From positions 3,325,501 to 3,389,500 of the forward strand of contig CP081161.1 of NCBI GenBank assembly GCA_025141675.1: a stretch of DNA of 64,000 nucleotides, read 5' to 3'. Within the stretch, counting starts at the first letter, position 1, and every line of letters begins with the position of its first letter. A program made the position numbers and the translations under genes. Below, piece by piece: positions 26,839 to 35,562 of the stretch. The notes beneath the pieces are model-generated. The model was given only the letters and a program-made list of their open reading frames with translations, was not told where the DNA came from and did not search any database. The stretch is from Rhodobacteraceae bacterium S2214 (GTDB taxonomy: Bacteria > Pseudomonadota > Alphaproteobacteria > Rhodobacterales > Rhodobacteraceae).

Positions 26839-27204
26839 TTAGGGAAACGAGACCAGCGATACGGTACAAACGTCGATATTGTTCTTCACAATGCTTGTTC
26901 CGTCTTGGAATTCGGCCCGCATATCGTAACCGCAGCTTGTCCGGCCATCTGCAAAATCAATGTTGCGCGACGTGCCCGCAGGGAACACTTCAGATCCCAG
27001 AATGTCTTCTTCCCAGCTGTTGGTCGTTGTCGGAGACCCGTAGAACCTCCAAATGGTCCGCCCTGTGTTGTTGCTAACCGTGACGACTTTGTTCGCGAGA
27101 ATAACCGCCTGGCTGCCACCGCCGCCTGAAGAAACGTCTGCACACCCTGCAAGACCGCCCGCCACGATCCCAGCCGCAACCAAAGATTTAAAATGAAATG
27201 CCAT
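26839..27204 (-). CDS. Small lipoprotein of unknown function
   Basis: 121 residues. Lipoprotein signal MAFHFKSLVAAGIVAGG ending in the lipobox LAGC (Cys near residue 20). The mature part is beta-rich, with NNTGRTIWRFYGSPTTTNSW and a later Cys pair (TSCGYDM and DVCTVS). AAGGG lies seven bases before the ATG at 27204. It stands alone between ccrA and the acyltransferase. It resembles other exported proteins with an N-N-T-G-x-T-I motif, but I cannot name a function. Confidence 0.7.
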   Translation of the reverse strand: MAFHFKSLVAAGIVAGGLAGCADVSSGGGGSQAVILANKVVTVSNNTGRTIWRFYGSPTTTNSWEEDILGSEVFPAGTSRNIDFADGRTSCGYDMRAEFQDGTSIVKNNIDVCTVSLVSFP

Positions 27205-27296
27205 TAATGAGCCCTTTCTAAGACGATAAAATGTATGCGTTATTAGGCACATTAACCCGGTTTCAGGCAAGACTGGATTCCAGTACCTGACGCGGT

Positions 27297-28649
27297 TCAG
27301 GACGGGAAATGGTGCTTAATTGAATTCGCGTAATAGCCAAGCACATCAGCGCCATCGCCCTTAACGCGAACTTCGTCAGCATCACGTTCCAGCAAGTTGC
27401 GCAACACAAACCGTCCGAGCGTTTCATCCACAATCGCCGCGACATTCCGTTTCGGCAACGGCATCCGCTTTTCTTTCAATCCGTCCAGCATCCTGCCAAC
27501 GGACGTTTCGAGATCTGAAATTGACGTGGCACCTTCCACAACGATGGCCCGCGCGACAAGAGGTGCTGCCAGAACCGGCACCACGGCCCTGATCCGAGAC
27601 ATCAGTTCCTGCGCGACTTCGCTCGTCAAATCCGATTGAACATCGAATTTCGACAGTGTCAGCGGTGCGCCAAATGCAACCGACGCTGTCCCGAAACCTT
27701 TGAATTGCCCCGTCAGGCGCCGCCAGAAGTAGGCTGATACGCTGCTGACGACCGTCCATAGCGGTGGCCGAAAGCGGCGATTGCCCCCCTTGCCTGCCTT
27801 AATCAGGAACCGGTCTTCGAGGACTTGGTCGTAATTCAAAGCCACAGGAACGAAAATCACGTCCCGGTCCCCGTCTTCAAAACTTTCGACGATGTAGTTC
27901 AACAGGCCCAGCTTCGGATTACCGACCTCGCCCGTCAGGCTTAGCCCGCCTTCGGGGAACATTGCTTGAGTCACGCCACCATCGGTCGCCAGCTGGACGT
28001 ATCTTGCAAGAACACGACGGTACAAAGCTGTGCGTGACCGCCGACGGATAAAGTACGCCCCCATCATGCGGATCACGCCGGACAACGGCCAAACCCGCGC
28101 CCATTCGCCAACGGCATAAGACAACGCAGAGGCCCTGCTGACGAGATAAGTCACCAGAACATAGTCCATATTACTGCGATGGTTCATGACAAAGATCACC
28201 GTCGCGTCTTTGTCCAAAGACTGTAGCGCATCGCGGTCAAACGACCCAAGGCGGACCCGATATAACATCCGCGATAGCCATTTGGCGATGCGCATGCCGA
28301 AGGTAAAATAGACCGTCGCAGAGAAAGACGGCACAATTTCGCGGGCGTAATGCCGTGCTTTTTCAAAGGCTACGTTTTCCGGTACGTTATTTTCGCGGGC
28401 GTGATCCACGATGGCTTGGGTAATTTCTGGATCGTACAGCAAACGCTGGATCATGTCGTAACGTCGCGCCAGTTTGAAAGGCTCAATCGGACGTTCAAGT
28501 CGCGTGTTTAACTGCGCGATCAGCTTTTCAGCCCTGCGCCGGAAGAACCAACGCACAGACGGAAACAGAAAATGCGACGCAAACGTCACTGCGGCGAAAA
28601 GCACGATCAGAATGAACGCCCAAAGGGGCAGCGTCACAGGTTGCGTCAT
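27297..28649 (-). CDS. Glycerol-phosphate acyltransferase-like membrane protein (PlsB type)
   Basis: 450 residues. An N-terminal membrane helix (LWAFILIVLFAAVTF) precedes the acyltransferase domain. That domain has the HX4D motif in NHRSNMDYVLV, the GAYFIRR block, the substrate-binding FPEGGLSLTG and the later FVPVALNYDQV. The order matches the PlsB/DHAPAT branch more than PlsC. It probably acylates glycerol-3-phosphate or lysophosphatidate at the inner membrane; the acceptor is uncertain. Confidence 0.78.
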   Translation of the reverse strand: MTQPVTLPLWAFILIVLFAAVTFASHFLFPSVRWFFRRRAEKLIAQLNTRLERPIEPFKLARRYDMIQRLLYDPEITQAIVDHARENNVPENVAFEKARHYAREIVPSFSATVYFTFGMRIAKWLSRMLYRVRLGSFDRDALQSLDKDATVIFVMNHRSNMDYVLVTYLVSRASALSYAVGEWARVWPLSGVIRMMGAYFIRRRSRTALYRRVLARYVQLATDGGVTQAMFPEGGLSLTGEVGNPKLGLLNYIVESFEDGDRDVIFVPVALNYDQVLEDRFLIKAGKGGNRRFRPPLWTVVSSVSAYFWRRLTGQFKGFGTASVAFGAPLTLSKFDVQSDLTSEVAQELMSRIRAVVPVLAAPLVARAIVVEGATSISDLETSVGRMLDGLKEKRMPLPKRNVAAIVDETLGRFVLRNLLERDADEVRVKGDGADVLGYYANSIKHHFPS

Positions 28650-28730
28650 TGCGGGACATTGCCACGGGCGGCGTCCTAGGTAAATCCCACCGGTTCCTCA
28701 AGAAAAACGGGGATGCCGCAACGCAGCGAA

Positions 28731-28759
28731 TTGACAGCGCCACAAAATGTCTCATATTA
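28731..28759 (+). promoter_or_regulatory. Sigma-70-type promoter of ecm
   Basis: A perfect TTGACA (28731-28736), a 17-base spacer and ATATTA (28754-28759), about 48 bp before the ATG at 28807, which itself follows CGGAGT. Confidence 0.65.
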
Positions 28760-28806
28760 ACCCCACAGCGAAACAATATTACCTGATCTGATTCCGGAGT
28801 AGCCTT

Positions 28807-30774
28807 ATGTCGCAGACGCAGAAAACGAGACCATGGTTGTTCCGGACCTATGCAGGGCATTCGACAGCGGCGGCGTCTAATGCGCTTTATCGTGGCAATC
28901 TGGCAAAGGGCCAAACCGGTCTTTCGGTCGCTTTCGATCTACCGACACAAACCGGCTATGACAGCGACCACATTCTGGCAAAGGGCGAAGTCGGTAAGGT
29001 TGGCGTTCCTGTTTCTCATCTCGGGGACATGCGCGCGTTGTTCGACAACATCCCGCTTGAACAGATGAATACGTCCATGACAATTAATGCGACCGCCCCT
29101 TGGTTGTTGTCGCTCTATATTGCGGTCGCCGAAGAACAGGGTGCGGATGTGTCTGCGCTGCAGGGCACCGTTCAGAATGATATCATCAAGGAATATCTGT
29201 CGCGCGGCACATATATTTGCCCGCCAGAACCATCCTTGCGGATGATTACCGATGTCGCGGCTTATACCCGTGAACATTTGCCGAAATGGAACCCAATGAA
29301 TGTGTGTTCCTATCATTTGCAAGAAGCAGGGGCGACGCCGGAAGAAGAATTGGCTTTTGCATTGGCAACTGCAACCGCCGTTTTGGATGATTTGAAAGAC
29401 AAAGTTCCCGCAGAGCATTTTCCAGCGATGGTCGGTCGCATTTCGTTTTTCGTGAACGCAGGCATTCGTTTTGTGACCGAGCTTTGCAAAATGCGCGCAT
29501 TTGTCGAACTGTGGGACGAGATTTGTCAGGAACGTTACGGCGTCGAAGATCCGAAATTCCGCCGTTTCCGTTATGGCGTGCAGGTCAATTCACTCGGCCT
29601 GACCGAACAGCAGCCTGAAAATAACGTTTACCGCATTCTGATCGAAATGCTTGCGGTGACCCTATCCAAGAACGCCCGCGCCCGTGCAGTACAATTGCCC
29701 GCATGGAACGAAGCGCTTGGGCTACCCCGCCCATGGGATCAGCAATGGTCGCTGCGCATGCAACAGATTCTGGCGTATGAAACTGATTTGCTCGAATACG
29801 ATGATCTGTTTGACGGCAATCCTGCAATTGATCGCAAAGTGAATGCGCTAAAAGACGGCGCACGTGCCGAACTGAAACAGATTGACGGTATGGGCGGCGC
29901 AGTAGGCGCAATTGGTTATATGAAATCCCGCCTCGTCGAATCCAATGCAACCCGTATTGGTGGAATTGAAACGGGTGATACAACCGTTGTGGGCGTCAAT
30001 AAATGGCAGGCCGGTGAACCGTCACCGCTCACCGCTGGTGATGACGCAATTATGGTGTCCGATCCAAAAGCCGAAGCGGATCAACTTGCGCGTTTGGCCA
30101 AATGGAAATCAGATCGTGATGCAAATGCTGTTGATCAATCGCTTGCCGCTTTGCGCGCTGCTGCAATTGACGGCACGAATATCATGGGCCCTTCAATTGC
30201 CTGCGCAAAAGCCGGTGTCACAACGGGCGAATGGGCGGATGTCGTACGCGACGTATTCGGCCAATACCGTGCACCTACAGGCGTCAGCAGCAATCCGTCA
30301 AACCGGACCGAAGGGCTAGATGACATTCGCGAACAGGTCGATTTGGTCAGCGCGGCACTTGGTCGTCGGATGAAGTTTCTTGTTGGAAAACCTGGACTTG
30401 ACGGCCATTCAAACGGCGCTGAACAAATCGCTACCCGTGCGCGCGATTGCGGCATGGATATCGCCTACGATGGTATTCGCCTGACACCCGAAGACATTGT
30501 GTCAGCCGCCCGATCTGAAGACGCACATGTTATTGGCCTGTCGATCCTATCTGGATCCCATTTGCCATTGATTGCCGAAGTCATGTCGCAATTAAAAGCT
30601 GCTGGCTTGGATCATATTCCAGTGATTGCGGGCGGAATTATTCCGGACGACGATGCGCTTAAATTGAAAGCAATTGGCGTCGCCAGAGTCTACACACCAA
30701 AGGATTTTGAATTAAACAAAATCATGTTTGATATCGTTGCTTTGGTCGACCCACGCAAAATTGCAGCGGAATAG
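28807..30774 (+). CDS. ecm: Ethylmalonyl-CoA mutase
   Basis: 655 residues, B12-dependent carbon-skeleton mutase converting ethylmalonyl-CoA to methylsuccinyl-CoA. The N-terminal catalytic barrel starts WLFRTYAGHSTAAASN with GLSVAFDLPTQTGYDSDH. The C-terminal cobalamin domain carries GLDGHSNGAEQIA (D-x-H-x2-G) near residue 530. The single-chain architecture and the clustering with ccrA favour ethylmalonyl- over methylmalonyl- or isobutyryl-CoA mutase. Confidence 0.93.
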   Translation: MSQTQKTRPWLFRTYAGHSTAAASNALYRGNLAKGQTGLSVAFDLPTQTGYDSDHILAKGEVGKVGVPVSHLGDMRALFDNIPLEQMNTSMTINATAPWLLSLYIAVAEEQGADVSALQGTVQNDIIKEYLSRGTYICPPEPSLRMITDVAAYTREHLPKWNPMNVCSYHLQEAGATPEEELAFALATATAVLDDLKDKVPAEHFPAMVGRISFFVNAGIRFVTELCKMRAFVELWDEICQERYGVEDPKFRRFRYGVQVNSLGLTEQQPENNVYRILIEMLAVTLSKNARARAVQLPAWNEALGLPRPWDQQWSLRMQQILAYETDLLEYDDLFDGNPAIDRKVNALKDGARAELKQIDGMGGAVGAIGYMKSRLVESNATRIGGIETGDTTVVGVNKWQAGEPSPLTAGDDAIMVSDPKAEADQLARLAKWKSDRDANAVDQSLAALRAAAIDGTNIMGPSIACAKAGVTTGEWADVVRDVFGQYRAPTGVSSNPSNRTEGLDDIREQVDLVSAALGRRMKFLVGKPGLDGHSNGAEQIATRARDCGMDIAYDGIRLTPEDIVSAARSEDAHVIGLSILSGSHLPLIAEVMSQLKAAGLDHIPVIAGGIIPDDDALKLKAIGVARVYTPKDFELNKIMFDIVALVDPRKIAAE

Positions 30775-30868
30775 ACAACAGACGTATTTTTCGTGTATGG
30801 CGGAAAGACATGTGTAAACCCCACGGGAGTCGGGGCGATTTATGCATGAATTTCTAACGGAGCTACCG

Positions 30869-31204
30869 ATGAAAATTAACCTAAAGGGTATGTCTCGTAA
30901 GGAGCTCGAAAAGCTCCAAAAAGACGTGGACAAAGCGCTTGCGCGTATTGGTGACAAAGAACTGAAAGCGGTTCGGGACGAAGCCGCAAAACTTGCGGCC
31001 AAGCACGGCTATACGCTTGCTGACATCACGGGTGATGCACCTGTGAAAAAAGCACGTAAAGCAGCGGGGCCAAAAACGAAGGCACCTGCAAAATACGCGA
31101 ACCCGTCTGATAAATCTCAGACATGGACCGGCAAAGGGCGTCAGCCTGTTTGGTACAAAGAAGCCGTTTCATCAGGCACTGCGCCTGAAGCTATGGAAAT
31201 TTAA
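30869..31204 (+). CDS. H-NS-family nucleoid-associated protein
   Basis: 111 residues. An N-terminal coiled-coil oligomerisation segment (GMSRKELEKLQKDVDKAL to about residue 50) leads through a Lys/Ala-rich linker to the C-terminal DNA-binding motif YANPSDKSQTWTGKGRQPVW (T-W-x-G-x-G-R-x-P). Such proteins (HvrA type in Rhodobacter) bind AT-rich DNA. The ATG at 30869 follows GGAG; the ATG at 30842 is a weaker choice. Confidence 0.87.
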   Translation: MKINLKGMSRKELEKLQKDVDKALARIGDKELKAVRDEAAKLAAKHGYTLADITGDAPVKKARKAAGPKTKAPAKYANPSDKSQTWTGKGRQPVWYKEAVSSGTAPEAMEI

Positions 31205-31235
31205 GTCTCGACAATATTACGAGTATTTTTCTGAT

Positions 31236-31260
31236 AGGGTGGCTTGCGAGCCACCCTTTT
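31236..31260 (+). terminator. Rho-independent terminator after the H-NS-family gene
   Basis: AGGGTGGCT pairs with AGCCACCCT around TGCG and is followed by TTTTCTTTT. Confidence 0.85.
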
Positions 31261-31430
31261 CTTTTGCGCTCTCTGCACCTTTTGCGATTAGATCACAGCA
31301 TGGCTTGAGCTTGCGAACAAAAAAACGCATCTTCGCGCCACGGTTCATCGCGGGGTCGGGCGAAACACTATGCATCTTCGTCATACAGGCCCATGTTTGT
31401 GTAATTCATGTATGTAAGATTGATCTCGTT

Positions 31431-32015
31431 ATGCGTTTTGCCAGATGGCCATTTCTTACGACAGTTTTCATTGCGTCGTCATGCGGCCCCGCCGCCCAAA
31501 AAGGCGCATCAGGTGGTTTCGAAACCCCTGCCCCAAATGGTCAATTCCCCGTCGCCTTAGTAGAAACACAGTCAACAGTTTTAGATGACACCGTTTCATT
31601 GATTGCCGGCCGCGAAGAAGGCGTAGGATTGCGCGCCTTTGCCGGCATTATCCCCGACCAGCCAGTTCAATCCGACCTAACTGGAAATGCGACGTTCACT
31701 GGTCCCTATGCCGTCGCGTTTATTGAAGATATTGCGATTACCGACAATTTTGTCCGTGGCCGCAATTCTCTTTTGCGCGGAACGATCACATTAGATGCTG
31801 ACCTGTCGACCCTTAGTTTTAGTGGCACCGATCAGGTGCTAACTGTCGATGCGCAGATCAGGGATGACAACGTTTTGGACGGTCAGGTCACCGTGCTCGG
31901 CGTCGCTGGAACATTGCAGGGCGAGATTGGCGAAGATCGCGCATTCGGTGCATTTCACGGGGCGGATGAGACCCATTTGATGTCCGGCGGATTTGTCAGC
32001 TACCCCGCGCCTTAA
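31431..32015 (+). CDS. Probable outer-membrane lipoprotein, TbpB-barrel-like
   Basis: 194 residues beginning MRFARWPFLTTVFIASSCGP, a short signal with an atypical lipobox ending in Cys near residue 18. The mature protein is beta-rich. Its last segment, FGAFHGADETHLMSGGF, recalls the barrel domain of transferrin-binding-protein-like lipoproteins. That link is weak and from memory. No good ribosome-binding site is visible. It converges on the DUF1989 gene with a 4-bp overlap. Confidence 0.6.
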   Translation: MRFARWPFLTTVFIASSCGPAAQKGASGGFETPAPNGQFPVALVETQSTVLDDTVSLIAGREEGVGLRAFAGIIPDQPVQSDLTGNATFTGPYAVAFIEDIAITDNFVRGRNSLLRGTITLDADLSTLSFSGTDQVLTVDAQIRDDNVLDGQVTVLGVAGTLQGEIGEDRAFGAFHGADETHLMSGGFVSYPAP

Positions 32016-32860
32016 CGTCCGTGGCTGCGGTCATATCCGTTCTGTTCAGGTGAACTCCATTGCGATAGCGCTCCGTCAAGCGGCGCGATCACATCCATTT
32101 GCAACGGATAGCACGCTGCCGTGTCTGACGAATGTTCGGCGCTGCAATCGCCACCCGGACACGCGCTAAGCACGGCAAGCAGGTCAATTTCTGCGAATAG
32201 ATCAAGGTGGTCACCAGGCCGCACCGGGCTGGCCTTCATAAAATATTGCCCCGTATCGCGCGTGAACCCCGTGCACATGAAGACGTTGAGAACATCGTGC
32301 ACAAAGGGTTCCGCTTCACGCAGCGACACCCCAGTCGCATCCGCCAAGGCACGCGTCAGATTGGAATGGCAGCAGTGGTGATACTGCGTCCCGTTCAGCA
32401 GGTTACCGGTGTAAGGATCGCAACGCGTCCCGATGACATCGTGCACGGACCCACCGAAATCATCGATGCCGTACCAATCGAGCGTGTCATTGATCACGGT
32501 GGCCATTGGCCGCAACTGCGGAAAACTGGACCAAAGCCGGTCACCTGTGCTGACATGCGTGCCGTGCAAGGCACGCGTTTTTCCTGAATAGAACCGTTCA
32601 TTCAGGTCATTGGCGTTGAAAAGATTCAGATCACCCACCTGCGGTCCGTCTACGCTCGTGATCCGCAACATGTGCCCTGCAGGAACGCGAATTGCAGCCG
32701 CGTCGCGCGGAGCTGCCTGAACAGTTGAAATAACTTGGGCCGCATCAAAAGCTACGGCGTATGTTTCAGTGGGTGCATTTGGCAAGGCATCGGTTGGGTA
32801 ACAAATGACCGGGGCAATCGCACGGCGCGCAGCCGCATCAGATGGAGGAGAATGTGTCAT
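32012..32860 (-). CDS. Urea-carboxylase-associated family protein (DUF1989)
   Basis: 282 residues. Family landmarks are QVGDLNLFNANDLNERF near the middle of the N-terminal half, and HHCCHSNL and DVLNVFMCTGF, with Cys and His residues likely to bind a metal. The usual urea carboxylase and aminomethyltransferase partners are not nearby, so the physiological role cannot be inferred from context. Confidence 0.82.
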   Translation of the reverse strand: MTHSPPSDAAARRAIAPVICYPTDALPNAPTETYAVAFDAAQVISTVQAAPRDAAAIRVPAGHMLRITSVDGPQVGDLNLFNANDLNERFYSGKTRALHGTHVSTGDRLWSSFPQLRPMATVINDTLDWYGIDDFGGSVHDVIGTRCDPYTGNLLNGTQYHHCCHSNLTRALADATGVSLREAEPFVHDVLNVFMCTGFTRDTGQYFMKASPVRPGDHLDLFAEIDLLAVLSACPGGDCSAEHSSDTAACYPLQMDVIAPLDGALSQWSSPEQNGYDRSHGR

Positions 32861-32922
32861 GCGCTATATGAACGCCATGTTCAGGGCATTTGCAATTACC
32901 TGACAGCCCTTATTTCGATTTG

Positions 32923-33078
32923 CTAATGTGAGCCCGCAGGCATTTTACCCCAACTGATTTGGACCGCCCCGACAATCGGTTTTCCCAACTCGTCAACGTA
33001 GCATTTACCCGTGCGTGCGTCATCCTTCTCGTCACGAGCGTTAGAGGGCATTGCTCCGGTGGACCAAAGACCGATCAT
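32923..33078 (-). CDS. Very small protein (51 residues) with a strong ribosome-binding site
   Basis: MIGLWSTGAMPSNARDEKDD is the N-terminus, then CYVDELGKPIVGAVQISWGK. No signal peptide. GGAGG lies exactly seven bases before the ATG at 33078, the best Shine-Dalgarno in this area, which argues that it is translated. It starts 49 bp after the stop of the membrane protein gene on the same strand. No known family. Confidence 0.5.
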   Translation of the reverse strand: MIGLWSTGAMPSNARDEKDDARTGKCYVDELGKPIVGAVQISWGKMPAGSH

Positions 33079-33126
33079 GCAGTAACCTCCGCCTTGGACC
33101 ACACAGATAGGGCAGTTCAATGCCAA

Positions 33127-33594
33127 TCAGCAAACCTGTCTTGTATTACGTTTACTCAATGTGTCTTGTAAAATTGAGAACTGGCCTTGTTGTGTAAAAT
33201 TATGTTTCACGAGGGCAATCGATTTATCCAAGAAACGAATTGTCATGACAGTGCCTTGTCTCATTTGGATGACATCGACGCTTTGAATTTCAGATATTTT
33301 GATTGTCAAAGAGCCATGGCCAAAAAGGCCAAGCGGGATCGTCAAGGTGTCGGCCGACATGACGATATACCTTGTTTCACGCAAAGAAGATCGTAACATC
33401 ACCCCAGAACACGCAAATAGCGTCAAAGAGAATATGAGCACGAACCAGTTGAATGTACGCGTCGTTGTTTCTGAAACGCCCTCGCTCACCGCTGAACCGT
33501 CATGCGTGAGCACAAGATGCAAGGCTGCCCAAGTGAGCACGCTCCCGATAATTAGGCACAAAATGGCCAGTGCTGTGCTTGGCTTGTAGCCCAT
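33127..33594 (-). CDS. Small membrane protein with a PH-like cytoplasmic domain
   Basis: 155 residues. Two membrane helices (ALAILCLIIGSVLTWAALHL and FNWFVLIFSLTLFACSGVML) are followed by a soluble beta-rich part (RYIVMSADTLTIPLGLFG, then TLTIKISEIQSVDVIQ) typical of bacterial PH-like membrane proteins. A TTG at 33642 would add 16 residues. Function unknown; base composition is more AT-rich than its neighbours. Confidence 0.6.
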   Translation of the reverse strand: MGYKPSTALAILCLIIGSVLTWAALHLVLTHDGSAVSEGVSETTTRTFNWFVLIFSLTLFACSGVMLRSSLRETRYIVMSADTLTIPLGLFGHGSLTIKISEIQSVDVIQMRQGTVMTIRFLDKSIALVKHNFTQQGQFSILQDTLSKRNTRQVC

Positions 33595-33642
33595 TTTTAG
33601 CTCAGCTTGTGATTGATCAATTGAGGCAATGCTGCTGGTCAA

Positions 33643-33939
33643 GACTGAATCGAACCTTTGTTGATTTCGCGAAAACGGACTGCGATTGTCCGGCGGCTAC
33701 TTCTAAGTTGGGCGCAAAAACTGAGATATGCAGCAGGCTTGTGATTTGGACTTGTTGCAGCATACGAACTTTTGATGCTTAGTGTATTCGATCTAAAGGG
33801 GACCATCGGGGTAATACGCTCTGGCGCGGCGCCTTTCGAGACTTTCGCCGCGCGCTGCGTGGGGCGGCTGCTATTGTCGGTTTACTTCGGCTATTATCGA
33901 CAGGTTAGGACCAAGTGACGTTCAACATCTAGAAATGCA
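33643..33939. other. Spacer without a recognisable gene
   Basis: About 300 bp between the PH-like gene and the sdh terminator. Frames are broken on both strands. I see no tRNA, repeat or promoter I would defend. Confidence 0.5.
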
Positions 33940-33966
33940 AAAGGCCCGCCAGACTGGAGGGCCTTT
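33940..33966 (-). terminator. Terminator of the sdh operon
   Basis: AAAGGCCC pairs with GGGCCTTT around an 11-base loop. On the minus strand a run of T follows. It lies 21 bp past the sdhB stop. Confidence 0.8.
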
Positions 33967-33986
33967 GCGAACCGTGTCAGTCAGCC

Positions 33987-34766
33987 TTAAACGACGCGTT
34001 CGACCATCATGCCTTTGATGCTCGCAATCGCTTTGGCTGGGTTTAGACCCTTCGGGCAGGTCTTTGCGCAGTTCATGATCGTGTGACAACGGTAGAGTTT
34101 GAACGGATCTTCCAATTCATCCAGACGCTCGCCAGTTGCTTCGTCACGGCTGTCGATGATCCAGCGGTAGGCATGCAACAGCGCTGCTGGCCCAAGATAC
34201 CGATCGCCATTCCACCAGTAGGACGGGCAGGACGTTGAACAACATGCGCACATCACGCATTCATACAGACCATCCAGCTTTTCGCGGTCTTCAACAGACT
34301 GCTTCCATTCCTTCGCAGGACGGTTTGTCTTCGTTTCCAGCCACGGCATGATAGATGCGTGCTGTGCATAGAAGTGCGTCAGATCAGGGATCAGATCTTT
34401 GATCACGGGCATATGTGGCAGCGGGTAAATCTTCACGTCGCCTTCAACGTCATCCATGCCGTAGATGCAGGCCAGCGTGTTGATCCCGTCGATGTTCATC
34501 GCACAAGATCCGCAAATCCCTTCGCGGCAGGAACGGCGGAACGTCAGCGTCGGGTCAATCTCGTTCTTGATCTTGATCAGCGCGTCCAGAACCATAGGAC
34601 CGCATGTGTCCATATCCACGAAATACGTGTCCAAAGACGGGTTTTTGCCGTCTTCTTCGTTCCAACGATAAATCTGCACTTTGCGCAGGTTCGTCGCACC
34701 TTCAGGTTTTGGCCAAGTCTTGCCAGTCACCATGCGGCTGTTCTTAGGGAGTGTCAGTTGTACCAT
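33987..34766 (-). CDS. sdhB: Succinate dehydrogenase iron-sulfur subunit
   Basis: 259 residues. It carries electrons from the flavin to ubiquinone through three clusters. Cysteine groups: [15 protein letters not shown] with a later Cys (2Fe-2S), [16 protein letters not shown] (4Fe-4S) and [15 protein letters not shown] (3Fe-4S). It is last in the sdhC-D-A-(two lipoproteins)-B order. Confidence 0.97.
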   Translation of the reverse strand: MVQLTLPKNSRMVTGKTWPKPEGATNLRKVQIYRWNEEDGKNPSLDTYFVDMDTCGPMVLDALIKIKNEIDPTLTFRRSCREGICGSCAMNIDGINTLACIYGMDDVEGDVKIYPLPHMPVIKDLIPDLTHFYAQHASIMPWLETKTNRPAKEWKQSVEDREKLDGLYECVMCACCSTSCPSYWWNGDRYLGPAALLHAYRWIIDSRDEATGERLDELEDPFKLYRCHTIMNCAKTCPKGLNPAKAIASIKGMMVERVV

Positions 34767-34798
34767 GTCTTCTCTCCTTCTGGGGCAGGCCCAGTCTT

Positions 34799-35092
34799 TT
34801 ATCTATTGCGCAGAACAGGTGGCCGGATCGGCAATTCACCCGTGCGCTGAAACACACATCTTTCGTAGACCGCAATTGGGTCCGCGCCATGCAGGAAATC
34901 CGAACTGACCCCAACGCTGGCGTTTGCAAAATTTCCGTTGTTGCTACTGGTGCCGAGGGTGAGCTGCCCAGTTGGAGCTTGCGCAGCACGCGCCCGTTCT
35001 TCGCATTGGTCAGCGACCAACGCCGGATCAGGTGGGGGTAGGTCACAGGCAGATAACCCGATGATCGGTATGATCAAAAATGCCCGCATCAT
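34799..35092 (-). CDS. Small lipoprotein between sdhA and sdhB (second)
   Basis: 97 residues beginning [20 protein letters not shown]; lipobox LSAC. The mature part has one Cys pair (DQCEERAR and [11 protein letters not shown]) and a polar centre rich in Asn and Ser. Its start overlaps the stop of the preceding lipoprotein gene (ATGA), and sdhB follows 32 bp after its stop, so it is inside the sdh transcript. Function unknown. Confidence 0.68.
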   Translation of the reverse strand: MMRAFLIIPIIGLSACDLPPPDPALVADQCEERARAAQAPTGQLTLGTSSNNGNFANASVGVSSDFLHGADPIAVYERCVFQRTGELPIRPPVLRNR

Positions 35093-35562
35093 TGTCCCGT
35101 ACAATATCCCGCGCCGCCGAACAGAACAGACGCACCAGCGGGACAATCGCGCGTCACGACCCGGGCTGGAGCAACCGAAGCTACTTCAGATAATTGGGGA
35201 AGCGGGACGATGGCGACTTCGCCAACTGGTGCTTGGATCGGCAATGGCGCTTCCGCCGAGCTTACCTCACCTGACGCGGGCGTCATTGCCACTGCATTCT
35301 CAGCCGTGGCGCGTGCGCAAGCATTTACCCGCCGCGCGGCTTCGCGTGAAAGCCTTTCACTTGGCAAAATGGAAGCAATCCCTTTACCACTCGATGACGC
35401 GAGAATATCGACCGCTATTGGAAAGACCGCATCACCTTCAAGTTTCGCGCAAGCATGGATGGCGTCCTCTTGCACTGAAATTGGTGGTAAATCATCCAGA
35501 CTTCCACAAGCTGCCAGCGCAAGGATACCCGCGCCTGTTAAAATGCAATGCGCAATCCCCAT
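35089..35562 (-). CDS. Small lipoprotein between sdhA and sdhB (first)
   Basis: 157 residues with signal [19 protein letters not shown] (lipobox LAAC). The mature part has conserved-looking Cys residues (HACAKLEGD, NACARATAE and the C-terminal [18 protein letters not shown]). Its start overlaps the sdhA stop by one base. It is probably attached to the inner or outer membrane on the periplasmic side; a link to complex II is suggested only by position. Confidence 0.68.
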   Translation of the reverse strand: MGIAHCILTGAGILALAACGSLDDLPPISVQEDAIHACAKLEGDAVFPIAVDILASSSGKGIASILPSERLSREAARRVNACARATAENAVAMTPASGEVSSAEAPLPIQAPVGEVAIVPLPQLSEVASVAPARVVTRDCPAGASVLFGGAGYCTGQ

